Assembly (NCBI GenBank): GCA_001942185.1 | Contig: MKJV01000134.1 | Coordinates: forward strand, 116,070 to 180,069 | Length of the DNA: 64,000 nucleotides | Origin: Pseudonocardia sp. CNS-004 | Lineage (GTDB): Bacteria; Actinomycetota; Actinomycetes; Mycobacteriales; Pseudonocardiaceae | Direction: 5' to 3' | In this document: one piece after another, positions 54,663 to 62,860 of the stretch | Layout of the letters: each line of letters opens with the position of its first letter | How positions within the stretch are numbered: position 1 is the stretch's first letter | The notes under the pieces: model-generated | The model's input: the letters and a program-made list of their open reading frames with translations, nothing else | Told to the model about the DNA's origin: nothing | Database searches by the model: none | Translations under genes and position numbers: made by a program

Positions 54663-54704
54663 CCATCTCGGGCCGATCATGACTACATGATCGATCCGAG
54701 ATGG
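54663..54704. terminator. Long hairpin of a second kind
   Basis: CCATCTCGG (54663-54671) with CCGAGATGG (54696-54704), 3x3 internal loop, then GATCATG (54675-54681) with CATGATC (54686-54692), loop ACTA. Could end transcription from either side; unlike the 62-bp repeat. Confidence 0.5.
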
Positions 54705-54784
54705 GCCACAACGCCCTCGCCGCGGCGGGATACGCGATCTCGCAACGATCACGACGTTGCCGGGCGCGCCGGCCGCTCGGGGCG

Positions 54785-54846
54785 TGATCGCAGGAAGTGG
54801 TTGGACAGCGCCGGATGTGACGGCCTGCCGCCACTTCCGCCGATCA
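54785..54846. repeat. Copy of the 62-bp palindromic repeat
   Basis: Begins TGATCGCAGGAAGTGGTT, core GCGCCGGATGTGACGG, ends GCCACTTCCGCCGATCA. Core diverged, arms well kept. Confidence 0.85.
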
Positions 54847-54855
54847 TGTGCGCGT

Positions 54856-54917
54856 TGATCGGCGGCAGTGGTGGAGGGGCGACAGATCTGTCGTCGCGGC
54901 ACCATTTCCGGCGATCA
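54856..54917. repeat. Copy of the 62-bp palindromic repeat
   Basis: Begins TGATCGGCGGCAGTGGTG, core GCGACAGATCTGTCGT, ends GCACCATTTCCGGCGATCA. 10 bases after the previous copy; one of the best-preserved units. Confidence 0.9.
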
Positions 54918-54987
54918 CGACCCATCGGCCGGCTGGTCACCCCGGCCTGAGCGCCGACGGCCACCGGCCGCGTTCGGCATCACGTGC

Positions 54988-55874
54988 CTAGACGCTGCAG
55001 AGGGTCGCCATCGTCACCTCCGGTCCGGGGACGTTGTCCGGGCCGAAACCGAAGGGCGCGGCGATGCGCAGCCAGTCGCCGGACTGCTGCATCTCCCGAA
55101 GCCGGTGGTTCAGCGCGTCGAGCAGGTCGTCGTCGCCGGGGCGGGCGGCGAAGGCACCGGCGGAGACGACCGTGCGACCGTCGATCACGGGGAAGAAGCC
55201 GGGCGTGACCTCGACCGGTGCGCCGGGGCGCCCGCGACGGCGTTCGTGAGCGAGATGTTCGTGAGCGCGGCGCAGTCGGCCCGCCCGTCCTGCACGGCGA
55301 TGAGCAGCGCCTGCTGGTCGGCGAGCTGCTGGATCTGCGATTCGGGGACGCCGCTGTCGAGCGCGTAGCGGTACTCCACCGCGCCGCCCAGCACCGCGAG
55401 CCGCAGGGCGCGGTTGCGGACGTCGTCGAACGTCCGCACGCCCTGCGGGTTGCCGGTGGGGACGAGGAACGCGGTTGGAGCGGTGTAGTCCGGCACCGAG
55501 AACGCGATGCTCTCGCAGCGGGACGGCGTGACGAACATCCCCGCCGTGATCAGGTCGAACTGCCTGGCGAAGATGAGGCCCGGGATGAGCTCGCCGAAGT
55601 CGACGGTGACGGGCCGGAGCTCGGGGATCCCGAGCGAGCTGAACACGGCGCGGGCCACCTCGACGGCCTCGCCGGTGACGGTGCCGTCGGGGCGGGTGAA
55701 CCCGTAGGGTGCCTCGTTGGCGATGCCGATGGTGATGATCCCCGCCTCGCGCGCGGCGTCGAGGGCGGAGCCGCTCGACGGGGACGCCCCGCAGCCGGCG
55801 AGGAGCGCGCCGCCGCCCAGCGCTGCACCCGCGCGCAGGAAGTCGCGTCGGGACCAGCCCGCGGTCCGGGTCAT
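54988..55874 (-). CDS. GlnH/EhuB-like amino-acid-type binding lipoprotein (frameshifted near 55205)
   Basis: ATG 55874 (MTRTAGWSRRDFLRAGAALG): Tat-type signal SRRDFLRAG with lipobox LLAGCG. Binding fold: REAGIITIGIANEAPYGFTR, GEAVEVARAVFSSLGIPELR, VTVDFGELIPGLIFARQFDL, ITAGMFVTPSRCESIAFSVP, RLAVLGGAVEYRYALDSGVP, ALLIAVQDGRADCAALTNIS; after one missing base near 55205, DDDLLDALNHRLREMQQSGD and FGFGPDNVPGPEVTMATLCS. Sequence is close to ectoine-binding EhuB. But no ABC permease follows; instead its start overlaps (ATGA) a four-pass membrane protein upstream, as in the GlnX-GlnH sensor pair of mycobacteria. About 296 residues. Confidence 0.85.
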
Positions 55875-57076
55875 CGGTACTCCTTGATCCGCCTGCCGAC
55901 CCCGAACGCGGCGGCCGCCGCGGCCAGCACCGCCAGGACCGTCGGGCCGAACGCCGTGCCGCCGAGGGCGGAGTCGGCGCCCGCGACGTCGGCCGCGAGC
56001 GCTGTGCGTTCGGTGCCGATCGTGTCCGCCAACGCCGCCCCGAGCCGGTCGAACGCGCTCCGGGAGGCGGCCGGGTCGGCCACCGCGAGCCGCCAGTCGG
56101 CTGCGGCGTCGCTGACCCCGGCGATCCCGGCCGTCGCCGACTCGCCGGTGGCCTGCCCGGCGGCGGTGTCGAGGAGCCCTCCGGGGCCCGTCACCCCCTC
56201 CAGCAGGTAGGTGAACTCCCTGCTGTTCCCACCGGTCTCGGACGCACGCGCCTGCAGCGCGGTGATGCGCGCCTCGTCCAGCGCGTCGCCACGGCGTTGT
56301 GCCGGCCCGCCGAGGCCAGCCGCTCGCTCGCGGCGAGCGTGGCGCTCGCCCACCACACGAGCGTGGCGACGAGCAGCAGACCGGCGACGGTGAGCCCCGG
56401 GTTGAGGATCCGGTTGGTGCGGCGCAGCTCCCGGAGCCCCGCGTAGCCGACGCCGAGGAGCGCGAGGGCACCGACGAGCAGGACGACCGCGGGGAACTCA
56501 CCGGCCCGCCGGTAGTTCTCGGTGAGGGCGGCGTCCTGGGTGCGCCGCAGCGCGTCGGCCGCCGGCAGGATGGTGGTCCGCATGAGGTCCGACGCTCCGG
56601 TTGAGGATCTCCCGCGCACGCGACGACGTCGCGGGCGAGCCCCCGGCCCGCAACGTGTTCGCCTCCTGCACCTGCGCCGTGTACCGGGGCAGCAGCCCCG
56701 CGATGCGTTCGATCAGGGCGGTGTCGCGCCCGCCGGGCGGGAGCAGGCTCGCCGCATGGCTCAGCCGCTGCGTCGCCCGTGCGATGTGGTCGTCGTAGCG
56801 CGCCACGACGCTGGGTGGCGGCGGCCATTCGCCGGTGAAACCGCTGACGGCCATCGCCTCGGCCTCGTTCAGCGACCGATAGAGCTGGCCCGCGTCGGTG
56901 GCCGCGGCAGCGGCCCGGGTGCCGCCTCCTCCCACCGCGTCGGCCCGCACCCACCCGGCCAGGCCGCTGACCAGCGCCGTCACGAGACAGGCGACGACGA
57001 GCAGCGCGCGGACCCGCTCGAGCCGTTGCGGGGTGGCGGTGCCGAACACGATCCGTCGCCCGAACGTGACTGCCAC
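55871..57076 (-). CDS. GlnX-like four-pass membrane sensor protein (two frameshifts)
   Basis: GTG 57076 (MAVTFGRRIVFGTATPQRLE). Topology: membrane segment RALLVVACLVTALVSGLAGW, a long external helical region (QLYRSLNEAEAMAVSGFTGE, VVARYDDHIARATQRLSHAA, LLPRYTAQVQEANTLRAGG). After a shift near 56595 come two further membrane segments (AVVLLVGALALLGVGYAGLR, GLTVAGLLLVATLVWWASAT). After a shift near 56290 come a second external helical domain and a last membrane segment (GPTVLAVLAAAAAAFGVGRR). About 402 residues. This matches GlnX of mycobacteria, which with GlnH senses amino acids and controls the kinase PknG. Coupled to the binding protein and divergent from a Ser/Thr kinase. Confidence 0.7.
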
Positions 57077-57237
57077 GTCTCACCCCCCGGTCTGCGGAGC
57101 GTAGCGAAGATCGACCCGGGAGGCGTCCTGACGGCTGCTCTATTCTCCGTGCGATCTCGAATGGGGGAGCCGATGAGCGTGCGTGCGAGCGGGTCATCGG
57201 CACAGCGCGCACGCGGAGCGTCGGACGAGGGCGGGCG

Positions 57238-59091
57238 ATGAGCGGCGATCCGGAGGGCGCTCCGGTGGTCGTCGTGGCAGGCCGCTACCGGCTGCGCGAG
57301 CTCGTCGGGTCCGGCGGCATGGGTGCGGTCTGGCGGGCCACGGACGAGTTGCTGGGGCGTGAGGTCGCGCTGAAGCAGGTGCGGCTGAGCGACGGTCGGC
57401 CGGTGGCCGACGTGGCGCTCGCGCGGGAGCGGACGATGCGCGAGGCGCGGATCGTGGCCGCGCTGCACCACCCGCACATCGTGTCGATCTTCGACGTGGT
57501 GGTGGAGGACGACGAGCCGTGGCTCGTGCTGGAGTTCCTGCCCTCGCGCAGCCTGGGCAGCGTGCTCGGGGAGCGTGCCACGTTGCCCGCCGTCGAGGTC
57601 GCCGCGATCGGGGCGGATGTGGCGGGCGCGCTCGCGGCGGCACACGCCGCGGGGATCGTGCACCGCGACGTGAAGCCGGACAACGTGTTGCTGTCGCGGC
57701 CGTCGGCGGCGGGGCCGGTCGTCAAGCTGACGGATTTCGGGATCGCGCACACCCCGGCGGCGCCGGCGATCACGGCCACCCACGTGCTGACCGGGACCCC
57801 GGCGTACTTCGCGCCGGAGACCGCGCGCGGCGAGGGCACCGACACCCGCTCCGACGTCTACTCGCTCGGCGCCACCCTGTACGCCGCGGTCGAGGGGCAT
57901 CCGCCGTTCGGCACGGACCCGGGCAACGTGCTCGCGCTGCTGGCGCGGATCGGGCGCGGCGGCGCGCCGGCCGCCCGCCGGGCCGGGCCGCTCGGCGACG
58001 TGCTGCGCCGCCTCACGGCCGACGACCCGGCCGCCCGTCCCACGGCGGCGCAGGCGCACACCGCCCTCCGCCGCGATCGCCGATCGGCCGCGCCCCCGCC
58101 CCGCGCCGCCGGGCCCGGTGCCACCCGGACCGGGCGCGGCGCGCGTCGCGGCGGCCGTGGTCGCCGTGCTCGCCGTCGTGGCCGCGGTGCTCGTCATCGG
58201 CACCCGGCCCGGCGGCGGCCCGTCGGCGGTCCCCGTCTCGGCGCAGCCGCAGACCGCCACCATCCCGGACCCGGCCACCGCCGACCCGTGCTCGCTGCTC
58301 GACGTCGAGTCGGTGAAGGGGTTCGGCACGGTGGCGCTCGACCCGGACAACGTCTCGTTCGTCGGCTGCCGGGCCGACATCGAGCGGCCCGACGGCGGCT
58401 CGATCGGGTTCACGGTCGCGTTCGAGAACGACGTCGAGACGGCGCAGGTCGGCGGTGGGACCCCCTCGGTGGAGTCCGGCTACACGTCGTGCGCTACCCG
58501 CTCGGCGACCGGTTCTGCGAGCACCGCATCCGCCTGTCCGACGGCAACACCGTGCTGGTCTCCACCGTGAGCTACGACGACCCGAACGGCACGGCCGACC
58601 TCTGCGCGATCACCGAGGCCGGGCGCGCCGCCGCTCTCTCCCGGCTGGTGCGCCACGGCATCGGCACGCGGCCGCCGCTCACCGCCACCAGCCCGCTGGC
58701 CGCCATCCCGGCCTGCGGGCTGCTGACGCAGGAGGAGGTCGCGGCCACCGTCCGGAACGCCACGCCGCCACGGTCGCGCTTCGGCGACTGGGGCTGCACG
58801 TGGAGCTCCTTCACCGGGAGCGGGAGCGTGGCCGTGACCTACTACCGCGGTTTCGTGCTCGGCGAGGCCGACGGCACGCCTGCGGACTTCGCGGGTCACC
58901 CCGGCGCCGTGCTGGCCAGGGAGGGGAACTGCTGGGTGCAGTTCGTGCAGCGGTCCTACGTCGCGGGCGGGAGCAACCGGATCGAGTCGGTCTGGGTGAC
59001 GTACTGGGGCGCAGGCAGCGGCGAGCAGCTCTGCCGGGCCGCGACCAGCCTCGCCACGGCGGCGGCAGGCCGCCTGCCGCCGCCGAGCTGA
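57238..59091 (+). CDS. Transmembrane Ser/Thr protein kinase with DUF3558-like ectodomain (two frameshifts)
   Basis: ATG 57238. Kinase domain about 15-275: YRLRELVGSGGMGAVWRATD, LGREVALKQV (Lys), IVHRDVKPDNVLLSRPSA (catalytic loop), VKLTDFGIAHTP (DFG), GTPAYFAPETARGEGTDTRS (APE). After a shift near 58100, a membrane segment VAAAVVAVLAVVAAVLVIGT. Then an external part with two similar cysteine-containing units: ADPCSLLDVESVKGFG with VGCRAD, and (after a shift near 58490) IPACGLLTQEEVAATV with WGCTW, GNCWV and QLCRAA. About 618 residues. PknB-type rather than PknG-type kinase. The ectodomain would sense an extracytoplasmic signal; the divergent GlnX/GlnH-like pair is a candidate partner. Confidence 0.88.
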   Translation: MSGDPEGAPVVVVAGRYRLRELVGSGGMGAVWRATDELLGREVALKQVRLSDGRPVADVALARERTMREARIVAALHHPHIVSIFDVVVEDDEPWLVLEFLPSRSLGSVLGERATLPAVEVAAIGADVAGALAAAHAAGIVHRDVKPDNVLLSRPSAAGPVVKLTDFGIAHTPAAPAITATHVLTGTPAYFAPETARGEGTDTRSDVYSLGATLYAAVEGHPPFGTDPGNVLALLARIGRGGAPAARRAGPLGDVLRRLTADDPAARPTAAQAHTALRRDRRSAAPPPRAAGPGATRTGRGARRGGRGRRARRRGRGARHRHPARRRPVGGPRLGAAADRHHPGPGHRRPVLAARRRVGEGVRHGGARPGQRLVRRLPGRHRAARRRLDRVHGRVRERRRDGAGRRWDPLGGVRLHVVRYPLGDRFCEHRIRLSDGNTVLVSTVSYDDPNGTADLCAITEAGRAAALSRLVRHGIGTRPPLTATSPLAAIPACGLLTQEEVAATVRNATPPRSRFGDWGCTWSSFTGSGSVAVTYYRGFVLGEADGTPADFAGHPGAVLAREGNCWVQFVQRSYVAGGSNRIESVWVTYWGAGSGEQLCRAATSLATAAAGRLPPPS

Positions 59092-59126
59092 CGGTCAACC
59101 TGGCAGCGCCTCATCCACGCAACACC

Positions 59127-59935
59127 TCATCCACGCAGCGCCTCGGCGAACTCCGCCATCCGCTCCGCGGCACCGTCGGGCCCGCCGAACCAGACGGCCA
59201 CGGCGTCGGCGCCCGCATCGGCGAGCGCGCGCGCCTCGTCCACGGTGCGCTCCAGCGCGTCCCGCCCGCCTTCCCAGGCCAGCCGGGTGCCGAGCGGGGT
59301 GTCCGCGCGGACAGCTCGCGCAGCCGGGCGGCGCACCGCGCGAAGCCGCGCGCGTCGAGGCCGACGCCCTGCCACTCGTCGGCGAGCGCGGCGGCCCGGC
59401 GCAGCGCCGCCGGGCTCGTCCCGCCCACCATGATCGGCACCGGCCGTGCGGGCGTCGGCGCGAACACGCCCCGCTCCACGTGGTGGAACCGGCCGTGGAA
59501 CGCGCCCCCGTCGCGGAACAGGTGGCGCAGCAGCGCGATGTCCTCGTCGGTGCGGGCGCCGCGGGTGGCGAAGTCGGCGCCGACGGCGGCGAACTCCACG
59601 CGGTCCCAGCCCACCCCGACCCCGAGCACCGCCCGGCCACCGGACAGGCGGTCGAGCGTGGCCACCTGCTTCGCGACGACGAACGGGTTGCGCAGCGGCA
59701 GCACCAGCACGGACGTGCCGAGCCGGATGGTCGACGTGCGGGCGGCGATGTGCGCCAGCGTCACGAGCGGCTCGTACACGCCGCCGTACGTGGCGCCGTA
59801 GGGCTCGGGCGGGAGCAGGTGGTCGGGGAGGAAGAGGGTGCGGTAGCCCAGGCGCTCGGCGGTCCGGGCGAGCTCCGCGAACGCCTCCGGGGCGATGTCG
59901 GGGGACTCGTCGGGCAGCACCACCTCGAGGTCCAC
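59127..59935 (-). CDS. LLM class F420-dependent-type oxidoreductase (frameshifted near 59310)
   Basis: ATG 59935 (MDLEVVLPDESPDIAPEAFA). TIM-barrel luciferase-like fold: GYRTLFLPDHLLPPEPYGAT (PDH motif), LAHIAARTSTIRLGTSVLVL, LRNPFVVAKQVATLDRLSGG, RAVLGVGVGWDRVEFAAVGA, PVPIMVGGTSPAALRRAAAL. After one missing base near 59310, LGTRLAWEGGRDALERTVDE, AVAVWFGGPDGAAERMAEFA. About 270 residues. Uses F420 or FMN; substrate unknown. It follows the alpha/beta hydrolase by 3 bases in the same direction, so the two probably act in one small pathway. Confidence 0.87.
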
Positions 59936-59938
59936 GGC

Positions 59939-60710
59939 TCAGCCCACCCTGGCCAGGAGCGAGCGGATCGCCCGCAGCCACTCGTCGCGGGCCTCCATCC
60001 CGACGCCGTGCCCCGCCGCGACCTCGACGAGCTGCGCGTCCGGGATGCCGGCGGCGAGCTGCCGGGAGTGCTCGGGGGCGGCGAGCCCGTCCTCGGCGGT
60101 GGCGACCACGAGCGTGGGCACGTGGACCCGCGCCAGGTCGGCCCGCGTGTCGACGGCGGCGACGAGGTCGACGTGCTCCCGGCTGCCGCGGGGATGAAGT
60201 CGGCGAGCCCGGCGACGCCCGCCTCGACGTCGGCGGGTGCCAGCCCGTTCAGGTGCGTGGCGCCCGTGCCGAGGAGGGTCAGGAACCGGGCGAGCAGGAC
60301 CCGGTCACCCGCGGCGAGCAGGTCCCGCCACACCTGCACCGCGAGCCGGATCCGGTTGTCGGGGTGGGCGAAGCCCGCCGTGAGCACCAGCCCGGTCACG
60401 CGCTCCGGGTGCCGGACCGCGATCCGCACCGCCACCGCGGTGCCGAGCGAGTAGCCCAGCACCGTGAAGCGCTCGACGCCCGCGTCGACCGCCGTGGCGA
60501 CGAGCGAGTCGGCCACGTCGTCGAGGACGAGCGGCGCGGTGCTGCGCGGCGTGTCACCGGAGCCGGGTAGTCCGGCCCGACGACGGTGTGGGTGGTGGCG
60601 AGGTCGTCGAGGATCGGGCCGTAGTTGCCCGCTACGCTGCCGCCCCCGCCGTGCGCGAGCAGGATCCCCGGGCCGGAGCCCCTGACGAGGCGCGCGAAAT
60701 GTTCAGCCAT
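59939..60710 (-). CDS. Alpha/beta hydrolase (two frameshifts)
   Basis: ATG 60710 (MAEHFARLVRGSGPGILLAH). Oxyanion motif GILLAHGGGGSVAGNYGPIL, then DDLATTHTVVGPDYP; after a shift near 60565, VADSLVATAVDAGVERFTVL and GYSLGTAVAVRIAVRHPERV (nucleophile elbow G-Y-S-L-G). After a shift near 60195, VPTLVVATAEDGLAAPEHSR (acid) and VEVAAGHGVGMEARDEWLRA (His). About 258 residues. Hydrolyses esters or similar bonds; substrate unknown. Divergent from the MerR gene with 59 bases between starts; operon with the F420-type oxidoreductase. Confidence 0.86.
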
Positions 60711-60769
60711 GCCCGTGACGTTGGTGCGTGACACCGGTGTCAGGGCCAACAGGTCGTGGGGGAGATCAC

Positions 60770-61165
60770 GTGAATATCGGGGAGCTGGCGCAGCTCACGG
60801 GCGTGAGCCGGCGGTCGCTTCGGTACTACGAGCAGCAGGGACTGCTGTGCGCGGAGCGGGATCCGCACGGCTACCGGCGCTATGGACCCGACGCCGCCGG
60901 CGCGGTGGCCCGCATCCGCGCACTGCTCGCGGCGGGCCTGTCGACCGACGTGATCCGCGGGATCCTGCCCTGCGTGTCGGGTGCCGACCCGATCGAGCTG
61001 ACGCTGTGCCCCGAGCTGGTGCACACGATCCGCCGGGAGCTCGCGGAGATGGACGCCCGGATCGAGGAGCTGCGGTGCAGCCGCAGCGCGCTGGCCGGAT
61101 ACCTGCCCGGTAGGTATCCGGACCCATCGCCGCCGATCACCGCATCGACATCGTCGCCTGCGTAG
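60770..61165 (+). CDS. MerR family transcriptional regulator
   Basis: 131 residues from GTG 60770 (MNIGELAQLTGVSRRSLRYY) with GGGGGAGA upstream. Classic MerR N-terminal HTH followed by EQQGLLCAERDPHGYRRYGP and DAAGAVARIRALLAAGLSTD; C-terminal coiled coil ELVHTIRRELAEMDARIEEL. It lacks the clustered cysteines of metal-sensing MerR proteins. Divergent from the alpha/beta hydrolase and F420-type oxidoreductase, its likely targets. Confidence 0.9.
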   Translation: MNIGELAQLTGVSRRSLRYYEQQGLLCAERDPHGYRRYGPDAAGAVARIRALLAAGLSTDVIRGILPCVSGADPIELTLCPELVHTIRRELAEMDARIEELRCSRSALAGYLPGRYPDPSPPITASTSSPA

Positions 61166-61175
61166 GGTTCATGGC

Positions 61176-61982
61176 GTGGGAACCATCGTCTCCTTTCACG
61201 CACACCCCGACGACGAGTCGATCGGCACCGCGGGCACCCTCGCGCGGGCTGCGGCCGCAGGGCACCGCGTCGTGCTCGTGTTCGCCACCCGCGGTGAGCT
61301 CGGCGAGCCCGTGCCGGGCGTGCTCGAGCCCGGTGAGCAGCTGCCCGTGCGCCGGTCGGCGGAGTGCTACGCCTCGGCCGCCGCGATCGGGGCCAAGCGC
61401 GTGGAGTTCCTCGGCTACACCGACTCGGGGATGATGGGCGAGCCGAGCAACGCGGCCCCGTACTGCTTCTGGCAGGCGGAGGTCGAGCACGCCGCGCGCC
61501 GGCTCGCGGTCATCCTCGACGAGGAGGAGCCGGACATCCTCACCGTCTACGACGACAACGGCGGCTACGGCCACCCGGACCACATCCAGGTGCACCGGGT
61601 CGGGAAGCGGGCCGCGGAGCTGTCGGCCGTTCCGGTGGTGGCCCAGCACACGATCAACCGGGACTGGATGATCCGGGGGATGCGCGGCATGGCCGAGTCC
61701 GGTGAGCTGCCCGACGGCTGGCAGCCCCCGAACTTCGAGGAGCCGACGTTCGGCAAGCCGGAGTCGGAGATCACCCACCGCGTCGACGCCGTCGACTTCG
61801 TCGAGCAGAAGCGCGCCTCGATGCGGGCACACGCGAGCCAGATGGGGCCCGACCACTTCCTGCTCGCGATGCCCGACCCGGTGTTCGCGCTGGGGATGGG
61901 CACGGAGTTCTACATCGTCGACCCGGTGCCCAGCCCGGCGTCGGCCGAGCTGTTCGAGGAGCTGTTCACGCCGCTGCGCTGA
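61176..61982 (+). CDS. PIG-L (LmbE) family deacetylase
   Basis: 268 residues from GTG 61176 (MGTIVSFHAHPDDESIGTAG). Zinc-site motif AHPDDE (His, Asp) at residues about 9-14 and the second His in GGYGHPDHIQVHRVGKRAAE at about 130. Also VLVFATRGELGEPVPGVLEP, KRVEFLGYTDSGMMGEPSNA, DILTVYDDNG. These zinc enzymes remove N-acetyl groups from GlcNAc-containing compounds; relatives act in mycothiol (MshB, Mca) and antibiotic pathways. This copy is not an obvious MshB or Mca. 10 bases after merR in the same direction; may be co-transcribed. 3' end overlaps the convergent permease by 17 bases. Confidence 0.9.
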   Translation: MGTIVSFHAHPDDESIGTAGTLARAAAAGHRVVLVFATRGELGEPVPGVLEPGEQLPVRRSAECYASAAAIGAKRVEFLGYTDSGMMGEPSNAAPYCFWQAEVEHAARRLAVILDEEEPDILTVYDDNGGYGHPDHIQVHRVGKRAAELSAVPVVAQHTINRDWMIRGMRGMAESGELPDGWQPPNFEEPTFGKPESEITHRVDAVDFVEQKRASMRAHASQMGPDHFLLAMPDPVFALGMGTEFYIVDPVPSPASAELFEELFTPLR

Positions 61983-62724
61983 CCGGCCGGCGCACGAGCC
62001 CGCGCCTGACCAGTTCGAGCATCACCGCCACCGCCACCGTCTCGACGGCCAGCAGCAGCACCAGCACGAGCACCTGCACGGCGCCGGCCTGCACCGGCGA
62101 CGCGCCGCCGAGCAGCATCCCGACGAACGCCCCGGGCAGCGTCACGAGCCCGACCGTGCGGGTCTGGTCGAGCGCGGGCACGAGCGCCTGGCCCGCGCTC
62201 GGCCGGGCGATCTCCAGCGCGGCGTGGCGGGGGAGGAACCCGAGGGACAGCGCGGCCTCGACCTCCCCGCGGCGGGTGGCCAGCTCGTCGAGGACGCGGC
62301 GGCCTGCCAGCGACGTCGCGGTCATCGTGCCCCCGATGAGGATGCCGGCCATCGGGATCACGGCGACCCCGACGGGTGGGACCACTCCCGCCAGCACGAG
62401 CGCCGCGGTGGCGGGGAGCGGCGCCACGGCGATCGGCAGCACCGCCCACCAGCCGCTGCGGTGCGGGGTGATGCGGCGTGCCGAGGTCCACCCCGCGACG
62501 ACGACCATCACCAGTACGAACGCCGCGCTGAGCAGCACCGAGCCGACGATCGCGCCGATCAGCACGGACACCGCGCCGAGCTGTAGCACCGCCCGCGCAC
62601 CCGCGACGACCGTGGACCGGCCGGTACCGAGGTGCGCCACCGCGGCGAGCACGGCCGCGAGCCCCACGGCGAGCACCCCGGCGACGACGAGCCCCGGCCC
62701 GATGATGACGGTGGTCGAGCCCAT
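61966..62724 (-). CDS. FetB-like ABC transporter permease (UPF0014 family)
   Basis: 252 residues from ATG 62724 (MGSTTVIIGPGLVVAGVLAV). Seven or so membrane segments (VAGVLAVGLAAVLAAVAHLG, GAVSVLIGAIVGSVLLSAAF, VLPIAVAPLPATAALVLAGV). UPF0014 signature VVPPVGVAVIPMAGILIGGT, MTATSLAGRRVLDELATRRG, EVEAALSLGFLPRHA, and TVGLVTLPGAFVGMLLGGAS. FetB, with ATPase FetA, exports iron and protects from oxidative stress in E. coli; no FetA-like gene is adjacent here, so partner and substrate are uncertain. Divergent from ctaD. Frame intact. Confidence 0.88.
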   Translation of the reverse strand: MGSTTVIIGPGLVVAGVLAVGLAAVLAAVAHLGTGRSTVVAGARAVLQLGAVSVLIGAIVGSVLLSAAFVLVMVVVAGWTSARRITPHRSGWWAVLPIAVAPLPATAALVLAGVVPPVGVAVIPMAGILIGGTMTATSLAGRRVLDELATRRGEVEAALSLGFLPRHAALEIARPSAGQALVPALDQTRTVGLVTLPGAFVGMLLGGASPVQAGAVQVLVLVLLLAVETVAVAVMLELVRRGLVRRPVSAAA

Positions 62725-62860
62725 GCCGGAATCATCGCGGCTCGTCTCCCGTGACGTGGGGCCCGCCACCCGGGCGCCGCCTTCGACGGCGGGTAGAGCT
62801 AACATCCCGGACTGGGCCACCCGGCCCGCCCCTCGTGCCGCCGGCAGTTCAGGAGGACCA

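Larger units (their letters stand above)
54564..54987. other. Gene-free region with a hairpin and two palindromic repeats
   Basis: No convincing gene between the VWA stop and the convergent GlnH-like stop. Holds the hairpin at 54663-54704 and repeats at 54785-54846 and 54856-54917, which are listed separately. Confidence 0.7.
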
